From Bacillota bacterium (GTDB lineage: Bacteria; Bacillota; Clostridia; Acetivibrionales; DTU013): DNA of 22,293 nucleotides. A program made the translations under genes and the position numbers. How positions within the stretch are numbered: the stretch's first letter is position 1; the number at the start of each line of letters is the position of its first letter. Below, piece after piece: positions 1 to 6,979 of this stretch. Where the stretch lies: NCBI GenBank assembly GCA_023439545.1, contig JAEXNT010000008.1, positions 1 through 22,293 on the forward strand. Direction: 5' to 3'. The notes beneath the pieces are model-generated. The model saw nothing but the letters and a program-made list of their open reading frames with translations, did not search any database and was not told the origin of the DNA.

Positions 1-2
1 CC

Positions 3-680
3 GTCCTCCGAGGTAAAATGCAGTATGAGACCGTCTTTTACGGCACGGCGCCCTGGTGCGATTTCCGCGCGGAGGGGATTACGGTTCAAAAGGAAACCAC
101 CGCTTTCCGCTGCATTACTCCGGGGAGGGAGAGCATCGATGTGACACTGCCGGTACCTGGGAAACACTATGCTTTGGACGCTCTCGCCGGTCTTGCCGTG
201 GCGGAGCGGCTTGGTGTGCCTCTGGACCGCGCCGCTGCCGCGCTCGGGGATTACCAACCGCTCGCCATGCGCCAGCACATTCGCCATATCAACGAGCTCA
301 CAATCATCGACGATTCCTACAACTCCAGTCCCGACGCGGCCAAAAGCAGCCTGAGCGTCCTCTCGGGGTTCCGGACCGGCCGCAGGGTAGCCGTGCTGGC
401 GGACATGCTCGAACTGGGGGAGTATTCCCGGCAGGCGCATTTTGAAGTCGGCGTCTTCGCCGCGGAAAGCGGAGTCGATATTTTACTCACCGTCGGTCCG
501 GAGGCGAAGGCCATGGCAAAGGGCGCCCGCTCCGTCCGGTCCGGTATGGATTGCCGGGTTTTTGACGATAACGGGAAAGCCGCAGCGGAGCTGAAATCTT
601 TTCTGTCTCCAGGCGACGCAGTTCTGGTCAAAGGCTCCCGCGGCATGCATACAGACGAGATTGTCCGCGCACTGCTTTGA
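3..680 (+). CDS. murF: UDP-N-acetylmuramoyl-tripeptide--D-alanyl-D-alanine ligase (MurF), 5'-truncated by the window edge
   Basis: This is the C-terminal half of MurF, the cytoplasmic ATP-dependent ligase that adds the D-Ala-D-Ala (or D-Ala-D-X) dipeptide to the UDP-MurNAc-tripeptide, the last cytoplasmic step of peptidoglycan precursor synthesis. The frame is open to the window edge, so the ATG at 18 is probably internal; about 225 of the usual 450 residues are visible. Seen motifs are the end of the central domain (HYALDALAGLAVAERLG, matching the family's H-x-x-NALAA pattern but with D for N) and the Mur C-terminal domain: DDSYNSSPDA, VLADMLELGEYS and the terminal VLVKGSRGMHTDEIV. Gene 758-1084 follows on the same strand and is a D-Ala-D-X ligase fragment, the enzyme that would make MurF's dipeptide substrate. 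The coding is visibly more G+C-rich than everything downstream. Confidence 0.93.
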   Translation, partial: VLRGKMQYETVFYGTAPWCDFRAEGITVQKETTAFRCITPGRESIDVTLPVPGKHYALDALAGLAVAERLGVPLDRAAAALGDYQPLAMRQHIRHINELTIIDDSYNSSPDAAKSSLSVLSGFRTGRRVAVLADMLELGEYSRQAHFEVGVFAAESGVDILLTVGPEAKAMAKGARSVRSGMDCRVFDDNGKAAAELKSFLSPGDAVLVKGSRGMHTDEIVRALL

Positions 681-757
681 TAACCGCCCCTAATACGTGA
701 GTTTTGTGGGTCTTACCTTAACTATGGACGACTGCTACAGGAAGTAGGAGTGAATAT

Positions 758-1084
758 ATGAAAAGGAAAAAAGTTGCAGTCTTATTCGGAGGATGCTCAA
801 AAGATTATGAGGCGTCTCTCCAATCCGCCTATACTGTAATAACAAACCTTAATCCCCAAAAGTATAAACCCATATTGATCGGCATCACCCGGCAGGGAGC
901 TTGGCTTAGATATTATGGTCCGATTGAAAAAATACCGAACGATACATGGATGGATGGCGGTGAGTGTGTTCCGGTAGCTATTCCTTCTGATCGGAACATT
1001 CACGGGCTGCTCGAATTCCATGGTGACGGAACGGTTATGACCAGAATCGACGTGGCATTTCCCGTCCTGTATGGAAAACTGTAA
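758..1084 (+). pseudogene. D-alanine--D-X ligase fragment (VanG/Ddl type), N-terminal domain only
   Basis: The 108 residues match the N-terminal domain of D-Ala-D-Ala/D-Ala-D-Ser ligases: a first strand with VAVLFGGCSKDYEASLQSA, then GITRQGAW and finally DVAFPVLYGK. In intact enzymes the last motif continues as HGKNGEDGT into the ATP-grasp domain. Here the frame hits TAA one codon after YGK, so the ATP-binding and catalytic domains (about 240 residues) are missing and no continuation is visible downstream. The wording resembles the VanG branch (D-Ala-D-Ser ligases of vancomycin resistance) as I recall it, but an ordinary Ddl cannot be excluded. The start ATG has a ribosome binding site (GTAGGAGTG, about 5 bases upstream). 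The fragment should have no ligase activity. Its neighbour murF fits a former cell-wall precursor pair cut by a rearrangement near base 1080. Confidence 0.82.
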
Positions 1085-1135
1085 TGTTAAATTAAAAAAT
1101 GATTGAAACTCCTCATTATCTACTCGTTTTACCTA

Positions 1136-1160
1136 AAAAGCCTTGCGCCGCAAGGCTTTT
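1136..1160. terminator. Perfect hairpin after the ligase fragment
   Basis: AAAAGCCTTGC and GCAAGGCTTTT form an 11-bp perfect stem around a GCC loop. Because the arms begin with A4 and end with T4, it can work as an intrinsic terminator on either strand. It sits 51 bases after the truncated ligase and just before the group II intron-like sequence. Some bacterial (class C) introns insert behind such hairpins, but here 4 to 14 bases intervene. Confidence 0.6.
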
Positions 1161-1164
1161 AGAG

Positions 1165-1405
1165 TTGGAGGTGCAAGTACACTGTAAACTCGGTAGCAGG
1201 AAGCGCTGGACAAAAGCAAGGGTGTCCGTTGTGAGACGGAATCTGGAAGAAGCCGGAGGCAAAATTCTGGGCCGATGAACAGATATCTCATACAAGGCCG
1301 AACAGAGGTGGAAGAGATTGAAGCACAAAACGAAATCCAGAGAGATAGTGCGGAACGCGAAGGGTATGGCAAAGCGTTTTTTACAGATGGACAAGCTAAT
1401 TCTAT
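1165..1405 (+). mobile_element. Group II intron 5' RNA remnant (no reverse transcriptase gene)
   Basis: The stretch reads like the 5' (domain I) part of clostridial group II introns. It has a GTGCAAGTAC-like start, then CAGGAAGCGCTGG, AGGGTGTCCG, GTGAGACGGAATCTGGAAG, GGAGGCAAAATTCTGGGC, and CAAAACGAAATCCAG. I recognise these blocks by memory of intron leaders upstream of ltrA-type genes, not by a search. No reverse transcriptase/maturase frame and no domain V/VI hairpin follow: the sequence changes abruptly around 1400 into A+T-rich DNA. It is therefore a decayed 5' stub. The exact ends are uncertain, and bases 1406-1530 after it show nothing recognisable. It may mark the junction where the ligase gene was cut and the downstream cassette entered. 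Confidence 0.58.
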
Positions 1406-1530
1406 ACACATTTGTTGCTGACGTTCGAGTATGCGCTATTTTTGAATACCCGATATTATACAGTCAACTTTATTCATACGTGTTTTTGCATTTTGCTTTT
1501 GAAATGGCATATATGTGATATTTAAAACCA

Positions 1531-1560
1531 TTGACAGTATTGAGAAAAATATAATATCAT
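1531..1560 (+). promoter_or_regulatory. Putative sigma-A promoter of the methyltransferase/ATPase/HNH operon
   Basis: A consensus TTGACA lies at 1531-1536. TATCAT at 1555-1560 gives an 18-base spacer; the better-looking TATAAT at 1550-1555 would give only 13 bases, so the former is preferred. This is the only good promoter seen before the four-gene operon and would leave a leader of about 215 bases before the preferred methyltransferase start. Confidence 0.55.
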
Positions 1561-1597
1561 AGGGGAGTTAGTAAATCTTTCATTTAAACATATACCT

Positions 1598-1782
1598 AGG
1601 AGGGTGATCAATAGTTGGGATGCACACCTGTTACTTTAGGAGAGCTTGAACGGTGTTTTCCAAATTATGGGTTAATTTTATCTCCTCAAGTGAACACCCC
1701 ATTAGGTATGCAATCATATGCGGGTTTTGTTTTTGTGCTATTACAAATCCCCTTCCCAATTACGAGAGAGGAGGGTTTTAGA
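1598..1782 (+). promoter_or_regulatory. Operon leader with a second strong ribosome binding site and possible start
   Basis: An almost complete anti-16S match (AGGAGGGTGATCA, 1598-1610) precedes a TTG at 1615 that is in frame with the methyltransferase and would add 56 residues at its N-terminus. The added residues look unlike the family, which normally begins close to the KVFTP motif, so the ATG at 1783 is preferred. An ATG at 1620 in another frame opens a 9-codon ORF ending at 1649. The CCCTTCC stretch near 1752-1758 can pair with the GGAGGG (1770-1775) serving the ATG at 1783, so the leader could hide that site. Whether the TTG start, a leader peptide or RNA folding matters cannot be decided from sequence alone. 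Confidence 0.35.
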
Positions 1783-3192
1783 ATGGGCAAGCAGAAAAAA
1801 AATTGCAAGGTTTTTACACCGTCAGATGTTGTAAAAAAAATGCTTGATATCGCTGGATATTGTGAGAACCTATATGGGAGAAAAATATTAGAGAATTCCT
1901 GTGGCGACGGACATTTTTTGGTTGAAATCGTTTCCAGATACATTGGAGATTGCCGCCGTAATGGTTATAATGATATAAAAATATGTGAAGGGCTCGAGCG
2001 AGATGTTGTTGGGTTTGAAATTGACGAGGATACTTATCAGACTTGTTTAACCCATTTAGATGATTTGTTGGAGAAAAACTCACTGCCTAATGTTAAATGG
2101 AATATTCGACAGGCAGATGCGCTAAAAACCAATATGGAAACAGATTTTCTTTTCGTCGTCGGTAATCCGCCTTATATTACATATTCTGCACTTCCCAACG
2201 AGGATCGCGAATTTATTAAAAACGCCTTTGAAGTTTGTAAAGATGGTAAGCCGGATTATTACTATGCATTTATTGAGTCTGCTATAAAGCACATGAGTAA
2301 TAATGGACGGCTTGTATATTTGGTTCCCAGTAATTTTTTTAAAACTCGATTTGCTCACAAATTGCGGTCGGCTATGTTACCGCTGCTTACTGATATTTAT
2401 GATTATACGGAACAAAAGATATTTGATTCTGCACTAACAGCCTCGGCAATTATTGTTTGCGACAAGTCTATTAAAGCGAAAAAAGTAAAATACCATGATG
2501 TGGCTAGTGGTAGAACATTTCAAGAGGATAAAGAGTTGCTGATGGAAAGATGGATATTCTGTTCCCTAATATCTACAGAAGAAGTTACAGAAACAAAGAT
2601 ACGTTTTGGTGATATATATCCTGCATCCAGTTCTATTGCGACTTTATATAATGACGCTTTTGTCATTAGATCGGATGATGCAACTAAAATTGTGGAGTCG
2701 GAAGTCCTTCGTGTGGCGGTCAGTCCCAAATCCATGTCTAACAAAAAGTCAGAATATATTATTTTCCCTTACTATTATGATAATGAGGGTAATTTTCAGC
2801 GTTATCCCGAGGAAATATTCGAAATAAGTTTTCCTTGTGCAGTCAAGCATTTAGAAACATATAAAGAGAAATTAGGTGCACGCGATAGTGATAGAACTAC
2901 GAAGTGGTATGAATATGGAAGATCACAAGCGATTGCTCACTTGAATCAAAGCAAGCTGTTACTATCAACACTTGTGACCAATAAGGTCAAAGTTTATGAA
3001 TTAGATGAAAACACGATCCCATATTCAGGAATTTATATAATTGCAAGCCCAGGTAATAAATTGTCTGATGCCAAGCGAATATTGGAGTCCGATGATTTTC
3101 TCAACTATGCAAAAAAAGTCGGTATCCATGCTAATGGTACATCTATAAGAATCTCTATTCGAGATGTTAATGAATATCAATTTTGCGAGTAA
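1783..3192 (+). CDS. N6-adenine DNA methyltransferase (Eco57I/type IIG-like, no nuclease domain)
   Basis: This protein of 469 residues should transfer a methyl group from S-adenosylmethionine to adenine N6 in a specific DNA sequence. Seen in order are KVFTPSDVVKKML (residues 9-21, the motif X region of gamma-class N6 methyltransferases), the SAM-binding motif I ENSCGDGHFL (37-46), and the catalytic motif IV NPPY (128-131). A long C-terminal half (about 250-469) with no recognised motif is the likely target-recognition part. There is no N-terminal PD-(D/E)XK nuclease, so this is a stand-alone modification subunit. The ATG at 1783 has GAGAGGAGGG 6 to 7 bases upstream; a TTG at 1615 could extend it. 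It is the first gene of a four-gene operon and ends 20 bases before the ATPase gene. Coding is A+T-rich compared with the flanking genes. Its likely role is protecting host DNA from the HNH nuclease at 6146-6727. Confidence 0.88.
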   Translation: MGKQKKNCKVFTPSDVVKKMLDIAGYCENLYGRKILENSCGDGHFLVEIVSRYIGDCRRNGYNDIKICEGLERDVVGFEIDEDTYQTCLTHLDDLLEKNSLPNVKWNIRQADALKTNMETDFLFVVGNPPYITYSALPNEDREFIKNAFEVCKDGKPDYYYAFIESAIKHMSNNGRLVYLVPSNFFKTRFAHKLRSAMLPLLTDIYDYTEQKIFDSALTASAIIVCDKSIKAKKVKYHDVASGRTFQEDKELLMERWIFCSLISTEEVTETKIRFGDIYPASSSIATLYNDAFVIRSDDATKIVESEVLRVAVSPKSMSNKKSEYIIFPYYYDNEGNFQRYPEEIFEISFPCAVKHLETYKEKLGARDSDRTTKWYEYGRSQAIAHLNQSKLLLSTLVTNKVKVYELDENTIPYSGIYIIASPGNKLSDAKRILESDDFLNYAKKVGIHANGTSIRISIRDVNEYQFCE

Positions 3193-3212
3193 CACTAAGG
3201 AGGTCCGGTGCC

Positions 3213-5492
3213 ATGGCAAAAGTATCTTTTAACGTTGATGCGTATACTGCACGCCTAATTGGACGCGAGAATGTTGCCAAACTTAATGGTGCTGTACTGG
3301 AATTAGTTAAGAATACGTATGATGCAGATGCTTCAGTATGTTTTCTTTACTATGACGATGATAAACAGATCCTCTATATTGGAGATAATGGAACTGGCAT
3401 GGCACAAGATACTATCATTAAGCACTGGATGACGATTGGCCGCTCAACCAAAAAAATGTATTTTATTAGCCAAACAGGTCGCATACAGACTGGCGCTAAG
3501 GGCATTGGCAGGTTTGCATTAGATCGTATTGCCGACCAATGCGTAATGCTAACATCTTCCAATAGTGGTAGTTTTGTTTGGACGGTTGACTGGAGAGATT
3601 TCGAAAAAGAAGGAGCTATTACAGAAATTTCTGCTGATTTAGATGAAACGACCATTTCGTTCATGGAGTTTTTACACGATATACATAATGAAAATGTCAA
3701 AGAGCTAGTCAGATCCCATTTTGTTAAGTACGGTACCATTTTCAAACTTTCTCTACTCCGAGACAAATGGGGTTCTTCTCGAATGGAAGACATAAAGAAT
3801 GAGCTGAGCACACTCATTCCGCATGAGTTGAGCAAAATTTTTAATATTTTTCTATTTGATAACAATACTACAATTGAAAATGCAGCAGTGCTACTCAATA
3901 GTGATTCATTTTCTTTTGATTATAAAGTAGATTTTAAGGTTGTTGAAGATGGTACAACCCAGATTCAAATATGGAGAAATGAGTTTGATTTCGGAAGCAG
4001 ATTTGAATATATAATGAAGAACGCTGGGTTCCGTGTAGAGGATAGGGCATATTTTTTGGGAATGCCTATCATGTATAATACTACTTTTTCTGAGCTGATT
4101 ACAAAGGACAAAAACAGAATCTCTAACACTGTCGGAAGTTTTAATGGTTCACTTTATTTTGCAAAGTTGCAAACACCAGTGTCTGAAAAGCAAAAATTCT
4201 ATTATAAAGATATTGCTGATAGAAAAGATTACATGAATACATTTGGTGGCATTAAAATCTATCGTGATCAATTTAGAGTCCGTCCTTATGGTGATCCGCA
4301 TACTTCAAATTTCGACTGGCTACAGCTATCCGAACGAAAAAACCGTTCGCCAGCAGCTGTATCACACCCGTCAGGGGCGTGGAGAGTAAGGGGAGATCAA
4401 GTGCTTGGTTCCATTTATATCTCTCGAGTGAATATAGCTTTACCGGATCAAGCGAACAGAGAAGGAATTGTTGAAACGCCGGAATTCGGCTTACTTAAAG
4501 AACTTTTGCTTAACATTATTCAATTGTTTGAACGGGACCGTCAGTACGTCTGTCGGAAACTTAATGATCTTTACGAAAATGAAACAGAAGCCGAAAGATA
4601 TCGTAAGGAAATTGAAGCAAAGGCTAAGGTGGAGGCGGAAGAACGCGACAAACCATCAAAAGATACCGGCTTAGGCTCTGCAACGGCTAGCACAATGGTT
4701 GAGGCTAGTAAAGCTCAGAAAGTTATCGAAGCGAAAGAAGAAGTAATTCGAAATTTAGAGGACGAAAATCGTTTGCTTCGTGTTCTTGCTACGACTGGTA
4801 TTGCTACCAATTCATATATTCATGAATTCAAAGAACAAACGCATAAATTAAGCATGAAAATCATAATGGCAAAAGAAGCACTTGAATATGATAGAGACCA
4901 AACAGAGGCATTACGCCAATTAACTATGGCAGACCAAATCAGAGGCTCTTTTACTTCGTGGTTTCGAGTCACTGTTGAGTCTGTTCGTAGAGATAAGCGT
5001 TCACTTAAGATACTCGACTTAAACGAATTCATATCTCAATTATGTGAAGCTTGGGGGCAAGTGGTTTCAGGAAAAGGTATCGAGATTCTGCATGAGTTGC
5101 CAGATGATCCGGTTACTTTCCGTTGCTTTCCATATGAGATTGAAATAATTCTTAACAACCTTATAACAAATAGTGCTGGTATTCTTGGACCTTTGAAAAG
5201 TTATCCCAAAATCATACGAATTGTATTGTTGGATATGCCGGAGGCTGTAATATTGTTATATTCAGATAACGGACCTGGATTAACAAGTGCTTATAAAGCG
5301 CATCCTGAATTAATACTGGAGCCCTTCGAAACGGATAAGACCAATGATTTAGGTGAAATGGTCGGCACTGGAATGGGGATGTGGCTTATAAAACGGACAG
5401 TTTCTGACTATAATGGAGGCATAGACTTATCTCGTAATATGACAGAGCCTACCGGCTTCTTCTGCAGTATTATATTACCAAAGTCTAAATAA
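3213..5492 (+). CDS. Double GHKL protein: N-terminal Hsp90/MORC-like ATPase plus C-terminal histidine-kinase module
   Basis: The 759-residue soluble protein has two separate Bergerat-fold ATP sites. The N-terminal site is Hsp90/MutL/MORC-like: ELVKNTYDADA (30-40), DNGTGM (58-63) and GAKGIGRFA (94-102). After a middle region comes a charged coiled-coil-like stretch (about 445-525), then SYIHEFKEQ, where H537 sits as in histidine-kinase dimerisation/phosphoacceptor helices. A second ATP domain follows: NNLITNSAG (648-656), SDNGPGL (684-690) and GTGMGMWLIK (718-727). No membrane segment is seen, so any signal is sensed inside the cell. The ATG at 3213 has AAGGAGGT well placed; an earlier TTG in the same frame lies inside the methyltransferase end. 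It lies between the methyltransferase and a receiver protein, suggesting it phosphorylates that receiver. GHKL ATPases of the MORC/MutL type are known inside bacterial restriction-modification loci. The exact function here is inferred. Confidence 0.85.
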   Translation: MAKVSFNVDAYTARLIGRENVAKLNGAVLELVKNTYDADASVCFLYYDDDKQILYIGDNGTGMAQDTIIKHWMTIGRSTKKMYFISQTGRIQTGAKGIGRFALDRIADQCVMLTSSNSGSFVWTVDWRDFEKEGAITEISADLDETTISFMEFLHDIHNENVKELVRSHFVKYGTIFKLSLLRDKWGSSRMEDIKNELSTLIPHELSKIFNIFLFDNNTTIENAAVLLNSDSFSFDYKVDFKVVEDGTTQIQIWRNEFDFGSRFEYIMKNAGFRVEDRAYFLGMPIMYNTTFSELITKDKNRISNTVGSFNGSLYFAKLQTPVSEKQKFYYKDIADRKDYMNTFGGIKIYRDQFRVRPYGDPHTSNFDWLQLSERKNRSPAAVSHPSGAWRVRGDQVLGSIYISRVNIALPDQANREGIVETPEFGLLKELLLNIIQLFERDRQYVCRKLNDLYENETEAERYRKEIEAKAKVEAEERDKPSKDTGLGSATASTMVEASKAQKVIEAKEEVIRNLEDENRLLRVLATTGIATNSYIHEFKEQTHKLSMKIIMAKEALEYDRDQTEALRQLTMADQIRGSFTSWFRVTVESVRRDKRSLKILDLNEFISQLCEAWGQVVSGKGIEILHELPDDPVTFRCFPYEIEIILNNLITNSAGILGPLKSYPKIIRIVLLDMPEAVILLYSDNGPGLTSAYKAHPELILEPFETDKTNDLGEMVGTGMGMWLIKRTVSDYNGGIDLSRNMTEPTGFFCSIILPKSK

Positions 5493-5515
5493 AAAATTAA
5501 GATTGGAGTGCAAAT

Positions 5516-6145
5516 ATGTATACAGTTGGCTTTGTAGACAATAGCTTTGACCTCCTGCCTGACTACCAAACTCGTTTGAGGCGCTATGAAGTTGAGTTGC
5601 TTTTCCCAGTAGAAGGCAAGAACAAGGAAGAAATTGAACAATGGGTTTTAAAGAATGATATTCGCTGCTTAATGGTTGATCATAAACTGCGTCCAAATTT
5701 TGATTTTTCCGGAACCGATTTAGTAGCCTATATTAATAGTGCTCTACCTGACTTACCTTGTATGATTTTGACAGCATATAGACAGGAATCCCTCAACGAG
5801 AAGTTGGTCGTACAAAATATGATTGAAAGCAGGGAATCCCTGGAACCTGCTGATCTCAGCGCTTTTGCCTATAAGCTTAAACAAGCTGTCGACGTTTTCG
5901 GTAAGCGTCTTGAACTGCGGGAAACTGAGTACCGTAACCTGCTAGAGAAAAAACAAAATGGTACAATTGGCGCACAACAGGAGGAACGCCTAGAATATCT
6001 GTATCGGTTATTGCGTGCGTATGGCGAAATTGACGAACTCCCAACGGAGTTATTGCGACCTGAAATGGAAGGTAAAGTTGATTCTCTAATTGGTAAGCTG
6101 AATGATTTATTGGAAGACATAACCTCCAAAAAGGAGGAGCATTAA
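5516..6145 (+). CDS. Receiver-domain protein without a DNA-binding output domain
   Basis: The 209-residue protein begins with a CheY-like receiver fold. An acidic residue (D8) follows strand 1, the likely phosphoacceptor is D55 in CLMVDHKLRP, FSGTDLVAYI fills the helix after it, and the conserved Thr is T86 in MILTAY. The usual conserved lysine after strand 5 is not clear (VQNMIESRES lies there). After about residue 110 comes a charged, probably coiled-coil helix region (KRLELRETEYRNLLEKKQ and onward) instead of a winged helix or enzyme domain. Output is therefore likely by protein contact, not transcription. It starts 23 bases after the GHKL kinase-like gene with a modest ribosome binding site, and its TAA touches the ATG of the HNH gene, implying coupled translation. 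Inference: the kinase module upstream phosphorylates D55, which changes binding to the HNH nuclease, the methyltransferase or the ATPase. Confidence 0.8.
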   Translation: MYTVGFVDNSFDLLPDYQTRLRRYEVELLFPVEGKNKEEIEQWVLKNDIRCLMVDHKLRPNFDFSGTDLVAYINSALPDLPCMILTAYRQESLNEKLVVQNMIESRESLEPADLSAFAYKLKQAVDVFGKRLELRETEYRNLLEKKQNGTIGAQQEERLEYLYRLLRAYGEIDELPTELLRPEMEGKVDSLIGKLNDLLEDITSKKEEH

Positions 6146-6727
6146 ATGCGTGTGCATGGCACTAAAATTATTTGTAGGCGGGCGGGTGTACTACCTCAAT
6201 CAGACTATCATATGTATATTCCAGATTTAATGGAAGATTTTCATCACATGTGCGGTTACTGTGGAAAACATGAAATGATCTCACATAAAGGTATGGAGCC
6301 AGACCACTTTGTACCCGATAAAACAGATCACTTAAGGCAATGTGATTATTCAAATCTTGTCTATTCTTGTTTTACATGTAACCGAAAAAAACTTAACAAA
6401 TGGCCGACCCTTGATAAGGATCGGCCACATGATGGTTACAAAGGTTTTGTTGATCCTGCAACACCTGAATATGACACGCATATAGGCAGAAATGATGATG
6501 GTACGATTGAATTTTATACTGATGTTGGAGAGTATATGTTTAAGACCGCCTTTAAATTTGATGTTAGGCCGACAAAAGTTATTTGGAAGGCTTCTCAACT
6601 TTATGAACTCATGGACAAGCTTAGAACAGAAATAAGTATGATGTCTCCTGTGGAAAAGGATAAATACATAACTGTGGCAAGAGAGTTATTTGATTTTCAG
6701 AAATACCTTTTTGATAGTAGGGAATAA
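6146..6727 (+). CDS. HNH endonuclease
   Basis: The 193-residue protein carries a clear HNH/zinc-finger nuclease core: CGYC (C36, C39), the catalytic-type pair EPDHFVPD (D53, H54), N70 in YSNLVYSC, and CFTCNRKK (C75, C78, N79). The two Cys pairs should bind a structural zinc and the D-H/N residues a catalytic metal for cutting DNA. The remaining C-terminal 100 residues show no known domain and could contact DNA or a partner. The start ATG follows the previous stop with no gap, with AAAAGGAGGAG just upstream, so it is translationally coupled to the receiver gene. As the last gene of the operon it is the most likely effector, with the methyltransferase as its protecting partner. PtuB-like HNH proteins of Septu systems are comparable effectors, but Septu uses an ABC-type ATPase that is absent here. 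Confidence 0.87.
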   Translation: MRVHGTKIICRRAGVLPQSDYHMYIPDLMEDFHHMCGYCGKHEMISHKGMEPDHFVPDKTDHLRQCDYSNLVYSCFTCNRKKLNKWPTLDKDRPHDGYKGFVDPATPEYDTHIGRNDDGTIEFYTDVGEYMFKTAFKFDVRPTKVIWKASQLYELMDKLRTEISMMSPVEKDKYITVARELFDFQKYLFDSRE

Positions 6728-6821
6728 GATTGTTAAGCTTTTTTGTTTAATGCAGTAGATTCCAATTGCCTGTTATAGCATTGTTGACACTATATACTTG
6801 ATCCGCAAAGGCGGCTCTGTT

Positions 6822-6893
6822 GGGGTGTAGCTCACATGGGAGAGCGCTTGACTGGTAGTCAAGAGTTAAGAAATTCAACCCACAATATCTCCA
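6822..6893 (+). pseudogene. Decayed tRNA (tRNA-Ala-like body, GGT in the anticodon position)
   Basis: GGGGTGTAGCTCACATGGG followed by AGAGC gives a normal D arm. CTTGA (6847-6851) and TCAAG (6859-6863) form a perfect anticodon stem around the 7-base loop CTGGTAG, placing GGT (Thr) at 6854-6856. The T-loop TTCAACC (6874-6880) is present, but the flanking bases cannot form a T stem. The 3' end ATATCTCCA pairs with the 5' GGGGTGT only in the outer four positions. No CCA is encoded. The overall wording resembles clostridial tRNA-Ala(GGC), with the anticodon C changed to T, so it is a mutated copy and probably not functional. It lies 94 bases after the HNH gene, where integration scars are common. 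Confidence 0.62.
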
Positions 6894-6979
6894 TAAATTT
6901 TACCTGAAAATCATAGAATATCAAGGGCATACGACATTATTACGGCTAGATAATCAATATTTATTATTTGTGGATTTTC

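Noticed and set aside
1550..1555. TATAAT as the -10 box of the operon promoter
   Set aside because: Only 13 bases separate it from TTGACA; TATCAT at 1555-1560 with 18 bases fits better.
1615..1782. 56-residue N-terminal extension of the methyltransferase from a TTG
   Set aside because: The extra residues do not look like the family and a good ATG with its own ribosome binding site lies at 1783; kept only as an alternative.
1783..6727. A known named defence system (Detocs, Septu, BREX or DISARM)
   Set aside because: No NACHT, helicase, PglZ, ABC-type PtuA or Detocs-type effector is visible; only single parts (HNH, kinase/receiver, methyltransferase) resemble those systems.
6784..6806. TTGACA before the tRNA remnant as a promoter
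   Set aside because: No -10 box is found at a suitable distance; the sequence there is G+C-rich (CCGCAAAGGCGG).
6822..6893. A functional tRNA-Thr(GGT)
   Set aside because: The T stem cannot pair, the inner acceptor pairs are lost and the body resembles tRNA-Ala.
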